A stretch of 64,000 bases of DNA, taken from Bacillota bacterium. Its GTDB lineage: Bacteria; Bacillota; Clostridia; Acetivibrionales; JAFADI01. Where the stretch lies: contig JAFADI010000095.1 of the NCBI GenBank assembly GCA_023424965.1, positions 33,146 to 97,145 on the forward strand, written 5' to 3'. The position numbers were made by a program, and so were the translations under genes. This document shows, in pieces, positions 9,446-18,264 of this stretch. Numbering within the stretch: position 1 is the first letter of the stretch; each line of letters begins with the position of its first letter. Under the pieces are notes generated by a model. The model was not told the origin of the DNA. It did no database searches and saw only the letters and a program-made list of their open reading frames with translations.

Positions 9446-10507
9446 ATGACAGGAAAAACAAAAGTATTAGTTGTAGACGATTCGGCATTTATGAGGAAGG
9501 TTATTTCCGACATCCTCAAAAGTGATGAAAATATTTTGGTTATGGACACGGCAAAGAACGGTGTTGAGGCCATTGAAAAGGTCAAGGCCTTAAAGCCCGA
9601 TGTGGTCACGCTGGATGTGGAAATGCCCGAAATGGACGGCTTGACCTGCTTGAAGGAGCTGATGAGGCAGCAGTACATCCCGGTGATCATGCTCAGCAGC
9701 CTTACCCAGGAGGGGGCCGATGCTACCATCAGGGCCCTGGAGTATGGAGCCATCGATTTCATCACCAAACCCACAAATATATTCAATATCGCAGGTGACG
9801 AAAAGAAACGGGAACTGATCGAAAAAGTTAAAATAGCCAAAAATTCGACAAAAATAAAGAAGTATATATCAATAAATGATATACAGGTTAAGCCAAAACG
9901 TGATATAGTAAAAAGTAGCAATATAAAATATTTTGTCGCAATCGGCACCTCAACAGGTGGACCAAAGGCGCTTCAGGATGTAATACCATTGATACCGGGC
10001 GATGTCCCGGCGGCCTTCCTTGTGGTACAGCACATGCCTCCGGGGTTTACAAAATCTCTTGCAGAAAGACTGAATTCCATGAGCGAGGTTACCGTAAAAG
10101 AGGCCGAGGATGGGGAGACGGTACAGGCAGGTTATGTTTATATAGCTCCCGGAGACTATCATATGCTGGTAGAAAAATCGGGACAAAACAATTTGAAAAT
10201 AAAGCTGACCCAGGACCCTCCGGTAGGAGGACACAGGCCTGCCGTCAATCCGATGATGGAATCCCTTTCAAAGACCAATTACTCCAACCTGATCGGAGTA
10301 ATCATGACGGGCATGGGAGGAGACGGAAGCGAAGGAATCAAGAAGCTCAAAAATGTAAATAAAGGCTTCATCATCGCCCAGGATGAAAAGTCCTGCGTAG
10401 TATACGGAATGCCTAAGGTAGCAGTTCAAACGGGCTCGGTGGATGCTGTTGTACCGCTGAAAGATATAACGAAGGAAATAATGAAGATAATAGGGGGGCA
10501 AAAATAA
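9446..10507 (+). CDS. cheB: Chemotaxis protein-glutamate methylesterase CheB
   Basis: CheB demethylates or deamidates chemoreceptors for adaptation. The 353-residue protein has a receiver domain (VLVVDDSAFMRK; acceptor Asp in VTLDVEMPEMDG) and a C-terminal esterase domain. The catalytic triad contexts are visible: Ser in GTSTGGPKAL, His in VQHMPPGFT and Asp in MTGMGGDGSEG. The stop overlaps the cheA start by one base (TAATG), which implies translational coupling. CheA is the expected kinase for its receiver. Confidence 0.96.
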   Translation: MTGKTKVLVVDDSAFMRKVISDILKSDENILVMDTAKNGVEAIEKVKALKPDVVTLDVEMPEMDGLTCLKELMRQQYIPVIMLSSLTQEGADATIRALEYGAIDFITKPTNIFNIAGDEKKRELIEKVKIAKNSTKIKKYISINDIQVKPKRDIVKSSNIKYFVAIGTSTGGPKALQDVIPLIPGDVPAAFLVVQHMPPGFTKSLAERLNSMSEVTVKEAEDGETVQAGYVYIAPGDYHMLVEKSGQNNLKIKLTQDPPVGGHRPAVNPMMESLSKTNYSNLIGVIMTGMGGDGSEGIKKLKNVNKGFIIAQDEKSCVVYGMPKVAVQTGSVDAVVPLKDITKEIMKIIGGQK

Positions 10508-12567
10508 TGGACATGAATCAATATCTCGAAATATTCATTGAGGAGTCGAAGGAGCACCTTCAAGGGTTAAACCAGTCGCTGCTGCAGTTGGAGAAAAATC
10601 CCGACGATATATCGGTTGTAAATGAAATATTCAGGGTTGCCCATACCTTAAAAGGTATGTCGGGAACCATGGGCTACAACAAAATGGCGAAACTGACCCA
10701 TGACATGGAGGATGTGCTGCACGCCCTCAGAAATAATGAGATACAGGTGACAACCTCAATGGTTGACATCCTGTTTAAATGCCTGGATGCCCTGGAGAAT
10801 TATCTGAACAACATCATCAATACCAGCAGTGAAGGCGGCAACGAATATAAGGAACTCATACAGCAGTTGAACAACATAAAGGACAACAAAGGCACGGCAG
10901 TAGAGGCAGAGCCTCAAAAAGCTCCTCCGGCGGCTGAAGCCGCACCTGCCGTCCGGTCCGGAAATGTCAGGGAACTGGTTGTCAACCAGTATGAGCAGAA
11001 TATTATAAATAAGGCGAAGGAGCAGGGGATGAACGCCCTGCAGATAACACTGGTGCTGAACAGGGGCTGTGTACTGAAATCCGCCAGAGCTTTCATCGTT
11101 TTCCAGACACTGGAGAAGCATGGGGAGATCATCAAATCGGAACCTGCGGTACAGGATATTGAAGATGAAAAGTTTGATTATGAATTTACCGTCGTTGTCA
11201 TCAGCAGCGAAGGCAAAGGAGTTTTCGACAAGGAGCTCAATTCCATCGCTGAAGTGGACGAAGTCATTATCAGCGAACTGGAGGCCAGGGCCATTGACGG
11301 ACCTTCCCTGGAGGCTTTGAAGGCCGAAATGGAAATCGCCCGTGCAGAAGACAAGAAAGAACCGGCGGAGGAAAAGGAAGAGACCGAGCAGGCAGCAGCT
11401 TCCCCGTCAAAGAAACAGAAAACAGGAAAGACGGTGAGGGTGGATATCGACCGGCTGGATGTACTGATGAACCTGGTCAGTGAGCTTATCATCATCAAGA
11501 CCAGGCTTGAGGGGCTGGAGTCGGTGGACAAGTCCCAAATGTACAATGAGGCCGTGGAATATCTCGAAAGAATAACCACCAACCTGCACGACGCGGTGAT
11601 GAAGGTCAGGATGGTGCCTGTAGAAACCGTATTCAACCGCTTTCCCAGGATGATCCGGGATATATCCAGGGAGCTTGGAAAAGAAATCGTACTGACAATG
11701 TCCGGAGAGGAAACAGAGCTTGACAGAACCGTCATCGACGAAATCGGGGACCCTTTGATCCATCTTTTGAGGAATTCCGCCGACCATGGCCTGGAGACCC
11801 TGGAGAAACGGCGCAAGCTGGGCAAGCCCGACGAAGGAAACATTTATCTGAGGGCATACCAGGACGGCAACAATGTGGTCATTGAAGTAGAGGATGACGG
11901 TGCGGGGATCAATACCGAAGCGGTTAAGAAAAAGGCCATCGAACGGGGACTTATCAATAAGGAGATATCCAATTCCATCTCCCAGAAGGAGATCGTTGAA
12001 TTTCTTTTCAAGCCCAGCTTCAGCACTGCGGACAAAATAACCGACCTGTCGGGACGCGGTGTGGGGCTGGATGTGGTAAAGACTAAAATAGAAGCTCTGG
12101 GAGGCCTCGTAGAGGTTGAAACCGAACAGGGGAAAGGCAGCAAGTTCATCATTCGACTGCCGCTGACGCTTGCAATCATCCAGGCGCTGCTTGTACTCAT
12201 CGGTGAAGAAAAATATGCCATCCCCCTTAACAGCATAAAAGAAATCATTAACATCGCACCGGATGAAATCAAGCTGGTCCAAAAGCAGGAGGTCATCCTT
12301 CTCAGAAACACGGTGGTACCTATCGTAAGACTGGGCAGGATTTTGGATGTGCAGCAGTCTGAAAAGCAGCAGAAACAGCTTACGGTAGTCATTGTCAAAA
12401 AGGGAGACAAGCTGTCCGGGTTTATGGTGGACAACCTGATCGGGCAGCAGGAAATCGTAATAAAATCGCTGGGCAAGTTCCTGGCAGGAATCAAGTTTAT
12501 TGCCGGAGCTACAATTCTTGGAGACGGAAATGTGGCACTGATTATTGATGTCAATTCTCTCGCATAG
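10507..12567 (+). CDS. cheA: Chemotaxis histidine kinase CheA
   Basis: CheA is the central chemotaxis kinase that phosphorylates CheY and CheB. The 686-residue protein has the standard domains: Hpt P1 with the phospho-His in VAHTLKGMSG (about residue 46), an Ala/Pro/Glu-rich linker, a P2 CheY-docking region, P3 dimerisation helices, P4 HATPase (HLLRNSADHGLE; DDGAGI; GRGVGLDVVK) and a C-terminal CheW-like P5. All key residues seem intact. It overlaps cheB by one base and is followed by cheW. Confidence 0.97.
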   Translation: MDMNQYLEIFIEESKEHLQGLNQSLLQLEKNPDDISVVNEIFRVAHTLKGMSGTMGYNKMAKLTHDMEDVLHALRNNEIQVTTSMVDILFKCLDALENYLNNIINTSSEGGNEYKELIQQLNNIKDNKGTAVEAEPQKAPPAAEAAPAVRSGNVRELVVNQYEQNIINKAKEQGMNALQITLVLNRGCVLKSARAFIVFQTLEKHGEIIKSEPAVQDIEDEKFDYEFTVVVISSEGKGVFDKELNSIAEVDEVIISELEARAIDGPSLEALKAEMEIARAEDKKEPAEEKEETEQAAASPSKKQKTGKTVRVDIDRLDVLMNLVSELIIIKTRLEGLESVDKSQMYNEAVEYLERITTNLHDAVMKVRMVPVETVFNRFPRMIRDISRELGKEIVLTMSGEETELDRTVIDEIGDPLIHLLRNSADHGLETLEKRRKLGKPDEGNIYLRAYQDGNNVVIEVEDDGAGINTEAVKKKAIERGLINKEISNSISQKEIVEFLFKPSFSTADKITDLSGRGVGLDVVKTKIEALGGLVEVETEQGKGSKFIIRLPLTLAIIQALLVLIGEEKYAIPLNSIKEIINIAPDEIKLVQKQEVILLRNTVVPIVRLGRILDVQQSEKQQKQLTVVIVKKGDKLSGFMVDNLIGQQEIVIKSLGKFLAGIKFIAGATILGDGNVALIIDVNSLA

Positions 12568-12585
12568 AAAGGAGCAGAGGGGAAG

Positions 12586-13041
12586 ATGGATGAGGTGTTG
12601 AAGATGGAAAACAGACAATATGTGGTATTCAAGCTTGGCAAGGAAGAGTACGGTATCGATATTAAAAAGGTGACCACCATTGAGAAAATGATGCAAATCA
12701 CAAGGGTCCCGAAAGCGCCGGAATTTGTAAAAGGGGTCATTAACCTGAGGGGAGATATCATACCCATCATGGACCTCCGGTTGAAATTCGGGCTGGAAGA
12801 GATTGAAGAAACGGAAGATACAAGGATTACCATCGTGAAGATAGAGGACGTTTCCATCGGTACCATCGTGGATGCGGTGGCTGAGGTTATAGAGCTTTCG
12901 GAGGATTGCGTGGAGAGCATTACAAACTTCAGTAACGATTTGTCCGTCGACTATATTCTGGGAGTAGGAAAAATAAACGATAGAATTGTTACGCTTTTAA
13001 ACCTTGAAAAGCTCTTGAAGGTTCAGAGCAGCGACGAATAA
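12586..13041 (+). CDS. cheW: Chemotaxis coupling protein CheW
   Basis: CheW links chemoreceptors to CheA in the signalling array. The 151-residue protein is one CheW domain: YVVFKLGKEEYGIDI, then ITRVPKAPEFVKGVINLRG with the conserved Arg/Gly turn and DLRLKFGL. The ATG at 12586 has GAGGGGA and AAGGAG upstream; ATG 12604 is also possible and would trim six residues. Confidence 0.95.
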   Translation: MDEVLKMENRQYVVFKLGKEEYGIDIKKVTTIEKMMQITRVPKAPEFVKGVINLRGDIIPIMDLRLKFGLEEIEETEDTRITIVKIEDVSIGTIVDAVAEVIELSEDCVESITNFSNDLSVDYILGVGKINDRIVTLLNLEKLLKVQSSDE

Positions 13042-13056
13042 AGGAGGTTGGCCCCT

Positions 13057-13677
13057 ATGGCACTGAGCTTGAATGATTTGAACAATCTGCAGCTTGACGT
13101 TCTGCGTGAAATAGGCAATATAGGTGCGGGGAATGCCGCTACGGCTCTTGCCAAAATGTTGAATAAAAAGATTGACATGGATGTGCCCAAGGTTAAAATC
13201 CTCGAATTCAAAGAGGTGAACGACATCCTCGGAGGTGCGGACAAACAGGTAATCGGCATATTGCTCAGCGTTACCGGAGATTTGACGGGAAATATCATGT
13301 TCATACTGGATTACAAAGCCGCAAGAGTGCTTGTCAATATTCTTATGGGCCTGCCTGCGGAAGAAGATTCGGAGTTCTCAGAGATGGAGCTCTCGGCCTT
13401 GAAAGAAATAGGCAACATATTGTCGGGCTCCTATCTTTCCGCTCTATCCACCCTCACAAATTTAAGCATAATGCCTTCAATACCGGATATCGCCATTGAT
13501 ATGGCCGGGGCCATCCTCAGCGTTCCCGCCATCGAATTCGGCAAAGTAGGAGATACGGTGCTGTATATAGAAACTGAATTTTCAGAAGGGAGTACCAAAG
13601 TCGTCGGGGACTTTTTCCTTGTACCTGATGTTGATTCGTATGATACTTTATTAAAGGCATTAGGAGTTATAAGCTAA
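13057..13677 (+). CDS. cheC: CheY-P phosphatase CheC
   Basis: CheC dephosphorylates CheY-P in Bacillus-type chemotaxis and is stimulated by CheD. Both phosphatase half-sites are visible as duplicated ExxN helices: LREIGNIGAGNAATAL near residue 13 and LKEIGNILSGSYLSAL near residue 113. The duplicated motif is the CheC pattern. I chose ATG 13057 because AAGGAGG lies nine bases upstream; a TTG at 13048 is inside that ribosome site. The stop overlaps the cheD start. Confidence 0.94.
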   Translation: MALSLNDLNNLQLDVLREIGNIGAGNAATALAKMLNKKIDMDVPKVKILEFKEVNDILGGADKQVIGILLSVTGDLTGNIMFILDYKAARVLVNILMGLPAEEDSEFSEMELSALKEIGNILSGSYLSALSTLTNLSIMPSIPDIAIDMAGAILSVPAIEFGKVGDTVLYIETEFSEGSTKVVGDFFLVPDVDSYDTLLKALGVIS

Positions 13678-14162
13678 TGGAGAATGTTATAAAAGTTGGA
13701 ATGGCAGACTTAATGGTGTCCAATCATCCGGGCATATTGACAACCCTTGGTCTGGGTTCCTGCGTAGGGATAGCCCTTTATGATTCCTTCACGAGAACCA
13801 TAGGGCTTGCGCATATTATGCTGCCTTCAAGCTTGCAGGCCAGGAACAATTCAAATGAAGCAAAATTTGCGGATACTGCCATTACAAAACTTGTGAACGA
13901 TATGGTACGGGTCGGTGCACGGCGCAGCAATCTTGTGGCCAAGCTGGCGGGAGGCGCACAGATGTTTTCTTTCAACCAGACATCAGACATGATGAAAATA
14001 GGCTTCAGGAATGCCATATCCGCCCGTGAAAAGCTTGCGGAGTTGAATATTCCCGTAATCGCTGAAGACACGGGAGGAAACTACGGGCGGACCATCGAGC
14101 TTTATTCCCTTGACGGCAAACTTGTGATAAAAACCATCGGGCATGGAGTAAAACAGATATAA
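13677..14162 (+). CDS. cheD: Chemoreceptor glutamine deamidase CheD
   Basis: CheD deamidates receptor glutamines and binds CheC. The 161-residue protein shows the catalytic Cys in GLGSCVGIALYD near residue 27, the His in GLAHIMLPSS near residue 44, and the GGAQMF and GRTIELY blocks. Its ATG overlaps the cheC stop (TAATG), matching the known CheC-CheD functional pair. Confidence 0.95.
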   Translation: MENVIKVGMADLMVSNHPGILTTLGLGSCVGIALYDSFTRTIGLAHIMLPSSLQARNNSNEAKFADTAITKLVNDMVRVGARRSNLVAKLAGGAQMFSFNQTSDMMKIGFRNAISAREKLAELNIPVIAEDTGGNYGRTIELYSLDGKLVIKTIGHGVKQI

Positions 14163-14204
14163 TCTGAGAAGGATATAATTGATCAGCAGAGAAGGGGACT
14201 TCAA

Positions 14205-14597
14205 ATGGACTTTATCCATCGGCTGCCTTTTATCATCGGGGCATTTGTGACAATCATCATCGGGCTTGTAAATATCCAGGCAGGTTCGGACCTGCAGGAT
14301 ACCTATAAAAAAATGGCGGTTGGCATCGTTGTGTTTTTTATGGTGGGACTGTTTGCAAGGCACTTTTTATTAAGCCTTATGGAAGAAGTGGAAGCAAAAA
14401 AGAAGGAATTGGAGGAACAGGGCGCACCGGAGGAAGGGACGCAGGTCTCCCAGCAGGACAAGGATAAAACAAAAGGCCAGCAAACGGAAAATGTAATCGA
14501 TATCAGTACCGGTACGGTGAACTTTGAGGTAGGTGACGGCGAGGAATTCACGCCTTTGAAGGTGAGCGAGGTCATAAGCAGGAAGCTTGAAGAGTGA
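14205..14597 (+). CDS. Small two-helix membrane protein of the che operon, unknown function
   Basis: This 130-residue protein has two hydrophobic helices (about residues 8-24 and 36-52), then a charged coiled-coil-like segment (MEEVEAKKKELEEQ), a Gln/Lys-rich linker and an acidic C-terminus. I recognise no domain. A good ribosome site (AAGGGG) precedes the ATG. It sits between cheD and sigD on the same strand, so a motility-related role is plausible but unproven. A long inverted repeat follows directly. Confidence 0.75.
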   Translation: MDFIHRLPFIIGAFVTIIIGLVNIQAGSDLQDTYKKMAVGIVVFFMVGLFARHFLLSLMEEVEAKKKELEEQGAPEEGTQVSQQDKDKTKGQQTENVIDISTGTVNFEVGDGEEFTPLKVSEVISRKLEE

Positions 14598-14600
14598 TTA

Positions 14601-14660
14601 CACAGTTTACAAAAGTACTTTGACATGGGGCACGTCTTTGGAGTATTTTTGTAAACTGTG
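14601..14660. repeat. 60-base inverted repeat upstream of sigD
   Basis: The outer arms CACAGTTTACAAAA and TTTTGTAAACTGTG pair perfectly over 14 bases. Inner segments TACT/AGTA and GAC/GTC extend the stem. The element begins four bases after the stop of the upstream gene and ends just before the sigD ribosome site. It lacks a terminal U-run, so it is more likely a processing or regulatory hairpin or a small mobile remnant than a terminator. Confidence 0.7.
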
Positions 14661-14685
14661 ATAGTTGGGGAGGTTAAGCTGAAAT

Positions 14686-15453
14686 ATGTCTACGGCAAAC
14701 AAACAGACCGACCTGTGGAAGCAGTACGGCGAGACAAAAGACCCTGCCATAAGAGAAAAACTTATATTGGAATATTCCCATCTGATAAAATACGTTGCAG
14801 GCAGGTTAAGCATATACTTCGGATCAAATGTGGAATATGACGATCTGGTAGGTTTCGGTGTTTTTGGACTCATTGACGCCATTGATAAATTCGATTTGAG
14901 CAAGGGAGTAAAATTTGAAACGTATGCATCCCTTAGAATCAGGGGTTCAGTCATAGACAGCATAAGAGAAATGGATTGGGTGCCAAGGTCTTTGCGGCAA
15001 AAGAACAAAGAGCTTGAGAAGCTGTACTGCGAGATGGAGAACGAACTGGGGCATGCCGCTTCAGATAAAGAGGTTGCCGATAAGCTGGGCATATCCCTGG
15101 ATGAATTCTATAAACTTCTCAATGAGGTAAACGTGTCTTCCATGGTCTCCCTGGAGGAGTTTCTGGAACAGAACTATGAAATAGGCGTTGACATGTCCCG
15201 GGGAAGTAAGGAAGACAGGCCGGAAAATTATGTGGAGATCGCGGAAGTAAAAGAAATTCTGGCGGATTCCATCGGTAAATTGCCAGAAAAAGAGAAAACA
15301 GTCGTATCTTTGTATTATTTTGAAGAATTGACATTGAAAGAAATAAGTGCAATAATGAAAGTGTCGGAATCTAGAATATCCCAGCTTCACACCAAAGCAA
15401 TCCTTAGACTCCGGGGTAAGCTGGCCCGGCATAAATCCCTGATGCAGAATTAG
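14686..15453 (+). CDS. sigD: Flagellar RNA polymerase sigma factor SigD/FliA
   Basis: This 255-residue sigma-28 family factor drives late flagellar, chemotaxis and autolysin genes. Region 2 (LIKYVAGRL; DDLVGFGVFGLIDAIDKFD; FETYASLRIRGSVIDSIRE with DWVPRSLRQ) and the region 4 helix-turn-helix (ELTLKEISAIMKVSESRISQLH) are intact. The GGGGAGG ribosome site lies about 12 bases before the ATG, a longer gap than usual, and the 60-base inverted repeat is just upstream, so translation or mRNA stability may be tuned here. A sporulation sigma is less likely given the locus. Confidence 0.94.
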   Translation: MSTANKQTDLWKQYGETKDPAIREKLILEYSHLIKYVAGRLSIYFGSNVEYDDLVGFGVFGLIDAIDKFDLSKGVKFETYASLRIRGSVIDSIREMDWVPRSLRQKNKELEKLYCEMENELGHAASDKEVADKLGISLDEFYKLLNEVNVSSMVSLEEFLEQNYEIGVDMSRGSKEDRPENYVEIAEVKEILADSIGKLPEKEKTVVSLYYFEELTLKEISAIMKVSESRISQLHTKAILRLRGKLARHKSLMQN

Positions 15454-15518
15454 AAAAATGTCGGTTTATTCTATTTTTTCTTTACTTTGTTTATGTATGA
15501 GTAAGTGGGGGTATTTGA

Positions 15519-17138
15519 GTGGTTGCTCGATTCGATCGGAATGTCAATGACGGTTTTTTTGAAATTAAATATCAACTGGATGGAATCTATTTGACGGTTT
15601 ATCCCCCGGTGGGGAAAGGAGCCAGGGTAGAATCCAGGGATATCATAGAGAAGCTGAATCGGAAGCAGATCAGAGGTTTTTCCAAAGATGCTGTTGAACT
15701 GGCCGTTTTGAAGGCCGATAAAAGTGCCAATAAAATTGCCGATGCCCAGGAAGAGGTTAAGGTCAATGCTACCGCTTCCGTTTTAGTGGCACCGGATAAA
15801 ATGAAGGCCTTTATAACCATCACGCCGCCGGAGGGCGGAAGGATGCTCAGCCTGGAGGAAATGGTGACGCTGATCGCAAGACAGGGTGTCATCTACGGCA
15901 TCAATAAAACCACTCTTGAAACAATAACCCAGTATCCCGTATATAATGAGATGGTCTGCGTAGCAGAAGGATTAAGTCCTGTAAATGGAAAGAACGGCTA
16001 TGCGGAGTTCCATTTTGATGTCAAAAAAGAAAGAAAGCCCACAATTCTTGAGGATGGAAGAGTGGATTACAAGGAAATGAACCTCATTGAAAGCGTAAGG
16101 CAGGGGCAAAAGCTCTGTACCCTGGTTCCTCCCGAAAACGGAACTCCGGGTAAAACGGTCCTGGGCTATGATGTACCGTCGATCAACGGAAAGGCGGCCG
16201 TCCTGCCGCGGGGCAGAAATGTGGAGCCCTCCGCGGACGGACAATCCCTTCTGGCCTCCATCGATGGGCAGGTCAGCTATATTGACGGGAAAGTAAATGT
16301 TTTTGCAAATTATGAAGTGCCTGCGGATGTGGATAACTCCACAGGCAATATAAATTTTGTTGGAAATGTAATCATCCGTGGAAACGTACTTTCCGGATTT
16401 ACCGTTGAAGCAGGCGGAAATGTGGAAGTTTGGGGTGTGGTGGAAGGCGCCGTCATAAAGGCCAGCGGTGATATAATCCTGAGAAGGGGAATGCAGGGCC
16501 TGGGAAAAGGCATGCTCATCAGCGGCGGGGACATTATCGCCAGATACATAGAACACAGCAATATTGAAGCGCAAAAGGACATCAAGTCGGAAGCCATTAT
16601 GCACAGCAGTGTCAAATGCGGAAACAGGCTTGAATTGTCGGGGAAGAAGGGCCTTCTGGTGGGGGGCAGCTGCAAGGTAGGCAAGGAAATAATCGCAAAG
16701 GTCATCGGTTCCCACATGGCCACGGTGACGGATATCGAAGTGGGAGTGGATCCTACTCTACGAGAGAGGTACAAGGCCCTCAGAGAAGAAATAAACAACG
16801 GCGAAAGTGATATAAAGAAGGCGGACCAGGCCATCGTGCTGTTGAAAAAGTTTGAAGCAGCGGGAATGCTGACGCCGGAGAAGCAGGAAATGATGGCGAA
16901 GAGTGTGCGGACGAAGGTCTTTTTGTCCAACCGGATGAATGAACTGAAAGAGGAGTTTTCCCAGATTGAAGCCAAGCTCCAGCAGGATGTATACGGCAAA
17001 GTCCGGGTCCATAACTACATCTATCCCGGTACGAAAGTTGCAATCGGCACCTGTATGATGTACATAAAAGAACCGCTTCAGTACTGTACCTTGTACAGGG
17101 ATGGAGCAGATGTCAGGGTCGGGGCCATAGACAGATAG
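15519..17138 (+). CDS. FapA-family (DUF342) polymer-like protein
   Basis: This 539-residue protein matches the FapA/DUF342 family: an N-terminal FapA domain, then repeated Gly/Val-rich beta-helix-like segments (NVIIRGNVLSGFTVEAGGNVEVWG, about residues 280-380), and a C-terminal coiled coil (about 410-480). DUF342 proteins are common next to clostridial and Vibrio flagellar genes, but their role is poorly defined. The start is GTG 15519, eight bases after GTGGGGG. It follows sigD closely. Confidence 0.85.
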   Translation: MVARFDRNVNDGFFEIKYQLDGIYLTVYPPVGKGARVESRDIIEKLNRKQIRGFSKDAVELAVLKADKSANKIADAQEEVKVNATASVLVAPDKMKAFITITPPEGGRMLSLEEMVTLIARQGVIYGINKTTLETITQYPVYNEMVCVAEGLSPVNGKNGYAEFHFDVKKERKPTILEDGRVDYKEMNLIESVRQGQKLCTLVPPENGTPGKTVLGYDVPSINGKAAVLPRGRNVEPSADGQSLLASIDGQVSYIDGKVNVFANYEVPADVDNSTGNINFVGNVIIRGNVLSGFTVEAGGNVEVWGVVEGAVIKASGDIILRRGMQGLGKGMLISGGDIIARYIEHSNIEAQKDIKSEAIMHSSVKCGNRLELSGKKGLLVGGSCKVGKEIIAKVIGSHMATVTDIEVGVDPTLRERYKALREEINNGESDIKKADQAIVLLKKFEAAGMLTPEKQEMMAKSVRTKVFLSNRMNELKEEFSQIEAKLQQDVYGKVRVHNYIYPGTKVAIGTCMMYIKEPLQYCTLYRDGADVRVGAIDR

Positions 17139-17171
17139 GTGAAATCCATGTTTTAAAGTGAGGTGGTGTCC

Positions 17172-17492
17172 ATGTCCATAAAGCCTGTGGACTTTCAAGT
17201 GATGTTGCCTAAAACCTCCGAAGTATCCAAGCTGCATAATGACGAGCAGCAGCGAAATCAGGGTTTGCATCTCCAGCAGGCGGAGAAAAACCAGCACAGG
17301 GTTGAAAACAATTTGAGACAGGTGCATTCCCAGGAAAATGCCCAGGAGGCCAGGATAAAGGAGAAGCAGGAAAAGGAACGGGGCAATAAGAAAGAGAAAG
17401 AGGAAGAAAAGAAGAGAAACAAGCAAAACTATACCAAAAACAAGAAATTGACTTCGGACAACCAAACAAGTACTATAGATATAAGGTTATAG
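17172..17492 (+). CDS. Highly charged Gln/Lys/Glu-rich protein, unknown
   Basis: This 106-residue product begins MSIKPVDFQVMLPKTSEVSK and continues as a strongly charged, probably helical and coiled segment rich in Gln, Lys and Glu. I see no signal peptide, membrane helix or known domain. GAGGTGG lies five bases before ATG 17172, preferred over GTG 17163. It sits between the FapA-like and SwrB-like genes on the same strand, suggesting co-transcription with the flagellar region. Confidence 0.65.
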   Translation: MSIKPVDFQVMLPKTSEVSKLHNDEQQRNQGLHLQQAEKNQHRVENNLRQVHSQENAQEARIKEKQEKERGNKKEKEEEKKRNKQNYTKNKKLTSDNQTSTIDIRL

Positions 17493-17511
17493 TTCCATTA
17501 CGATTCCTATT

Positions 17512-17544
17512 CCGGTAAAGGTTATAAGTTATTATGTTTACCGG
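17512..17544. other. Small intergenic hairpin
   Basis: CCGGTAAA at 17512-17519 pairs with TTTACCGG at 17537-17544, an 8-bp perfect stem with a 17-base loop, between two co-directional genes. No U-run follows, so a terminator is unlikely. Confidence 0.4.
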
Positions 17545-17576
17545 CCACAAAAGATAAAGAGAAATAGAGGTGCCTT

Positions 17577-18182
17577 ATGAACCAATTCTACGTCAGTATC
17601 ATTTTTTTAGGGATTACCTTGATGATTATCGCCCTGGTATGGATCGCTTATGACTTCAAGCGTTCTAAAGACTACGAGAAGGGGATCGAGGAGAAAAAGA
17701 ACGAACTTCTGGCCATCATGTCGGATTCGGAGCAAATGATCGAAGAGTTGAATAAATTTTCAGATTATATTGTGACACAGATGGACATTAAAAATGAAGA
17801 GATGTGCAACAGCCTGAAAATGGTGGAAGAGAAAGCCAAACTTCTGAGCGTCAAAGCAACGGAGGCAGCCGATGTAAAAATCCTGCAGAGGGATAAGGTA
17901 GTGAATGGAACTTCTGTTGAAACGGCCTCCTTTGCAGAACCCAATTTATTTACTTATAACAGTGACCTGGTGATTGACAGCATCCATATGGAAAGTGTGT
18001 CCTCCCCGGGTGTAAGGGCGGGGAAATCCTCCGGTGTGAGGGCTGACAAGGTCATACCGATCAACGGCAGGCACAAGGAAGTTATGAGGCTGTATGACAA
18101 GGGAATGAGCGATACTGAAATTGCCAGGACCCTTAATATGGGAAAAGGTGAAATACAACTGATATTGGGAATGAACAGGTGA
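17577..18182 (+). CDS. SwrB-like (DUF6115-type) membrane-anchored protein
   Basis: This 201-residue protein has one N-terminal membrane helix (about residues 5-24), a coiled-coil region (about 35-100) and a C-terminal helix-turn-helix-like segment (MRLYDKGMSDTEIARTLNMGKGEIQLIL). That architecture and its place downstream of sigD match Bacillus SwrB/YlxL, which promotes flagellar export-gate maturation. The similarity is architectural plus positional, so the symbol is withheld. Confidence 0.7.
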   Translation: MNQFYVSIIFLGITLMIIALVWIAYDFKRSKDYEKGIEEKKNELLAIMSDSEQMIEELNKFSDYIVTQMDIKNEEMCNSLKMVEEKAKLLSVKATEAADVKILQRDKVVNGTSVETASFAEPNLFTYNSDLVIDSIHMESVSSPGVRAGKSSGVRADKVIPINGRHKEVMRLYDKGMSDTEIARTLNMGKGEIQLILGMNR

Positions 18183-18205
18183 TGATTGACAAAACAGATA
18201 AATGA

Positions 18206-18252
18206 AAAACAATCGATAGGGAACAGCGGAGCTGTTCCCTATCGATTGTTTT
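18206..18252. repeat. Perfect 22-bp palindrome with 3-base loop
   Basis: Bases 18206-18227 and 18231-18252 are exact reverse complements (arm begins AAAACAATCGATAGGGAACA), separated by GGA. The right arm ends in TTTT and is followed at once by the GGGAGG ribosome site of the next gene. It could terminate or process the upstream mRNA, or be a small transposon-like palindrome. The absence of any mismatch is unusual for an intergenic hairpin of this length. Confidence 0.8.
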
Positions 18253-18264
18253 GGGAGGTAAAGC

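Noticed and set aside
11407..12696. A 429-residue open frame on the minus strand across cheA
   Set aside because: It is fully antisense to a clear CheA with intact domains and has no recognisable domain or ribosome site.
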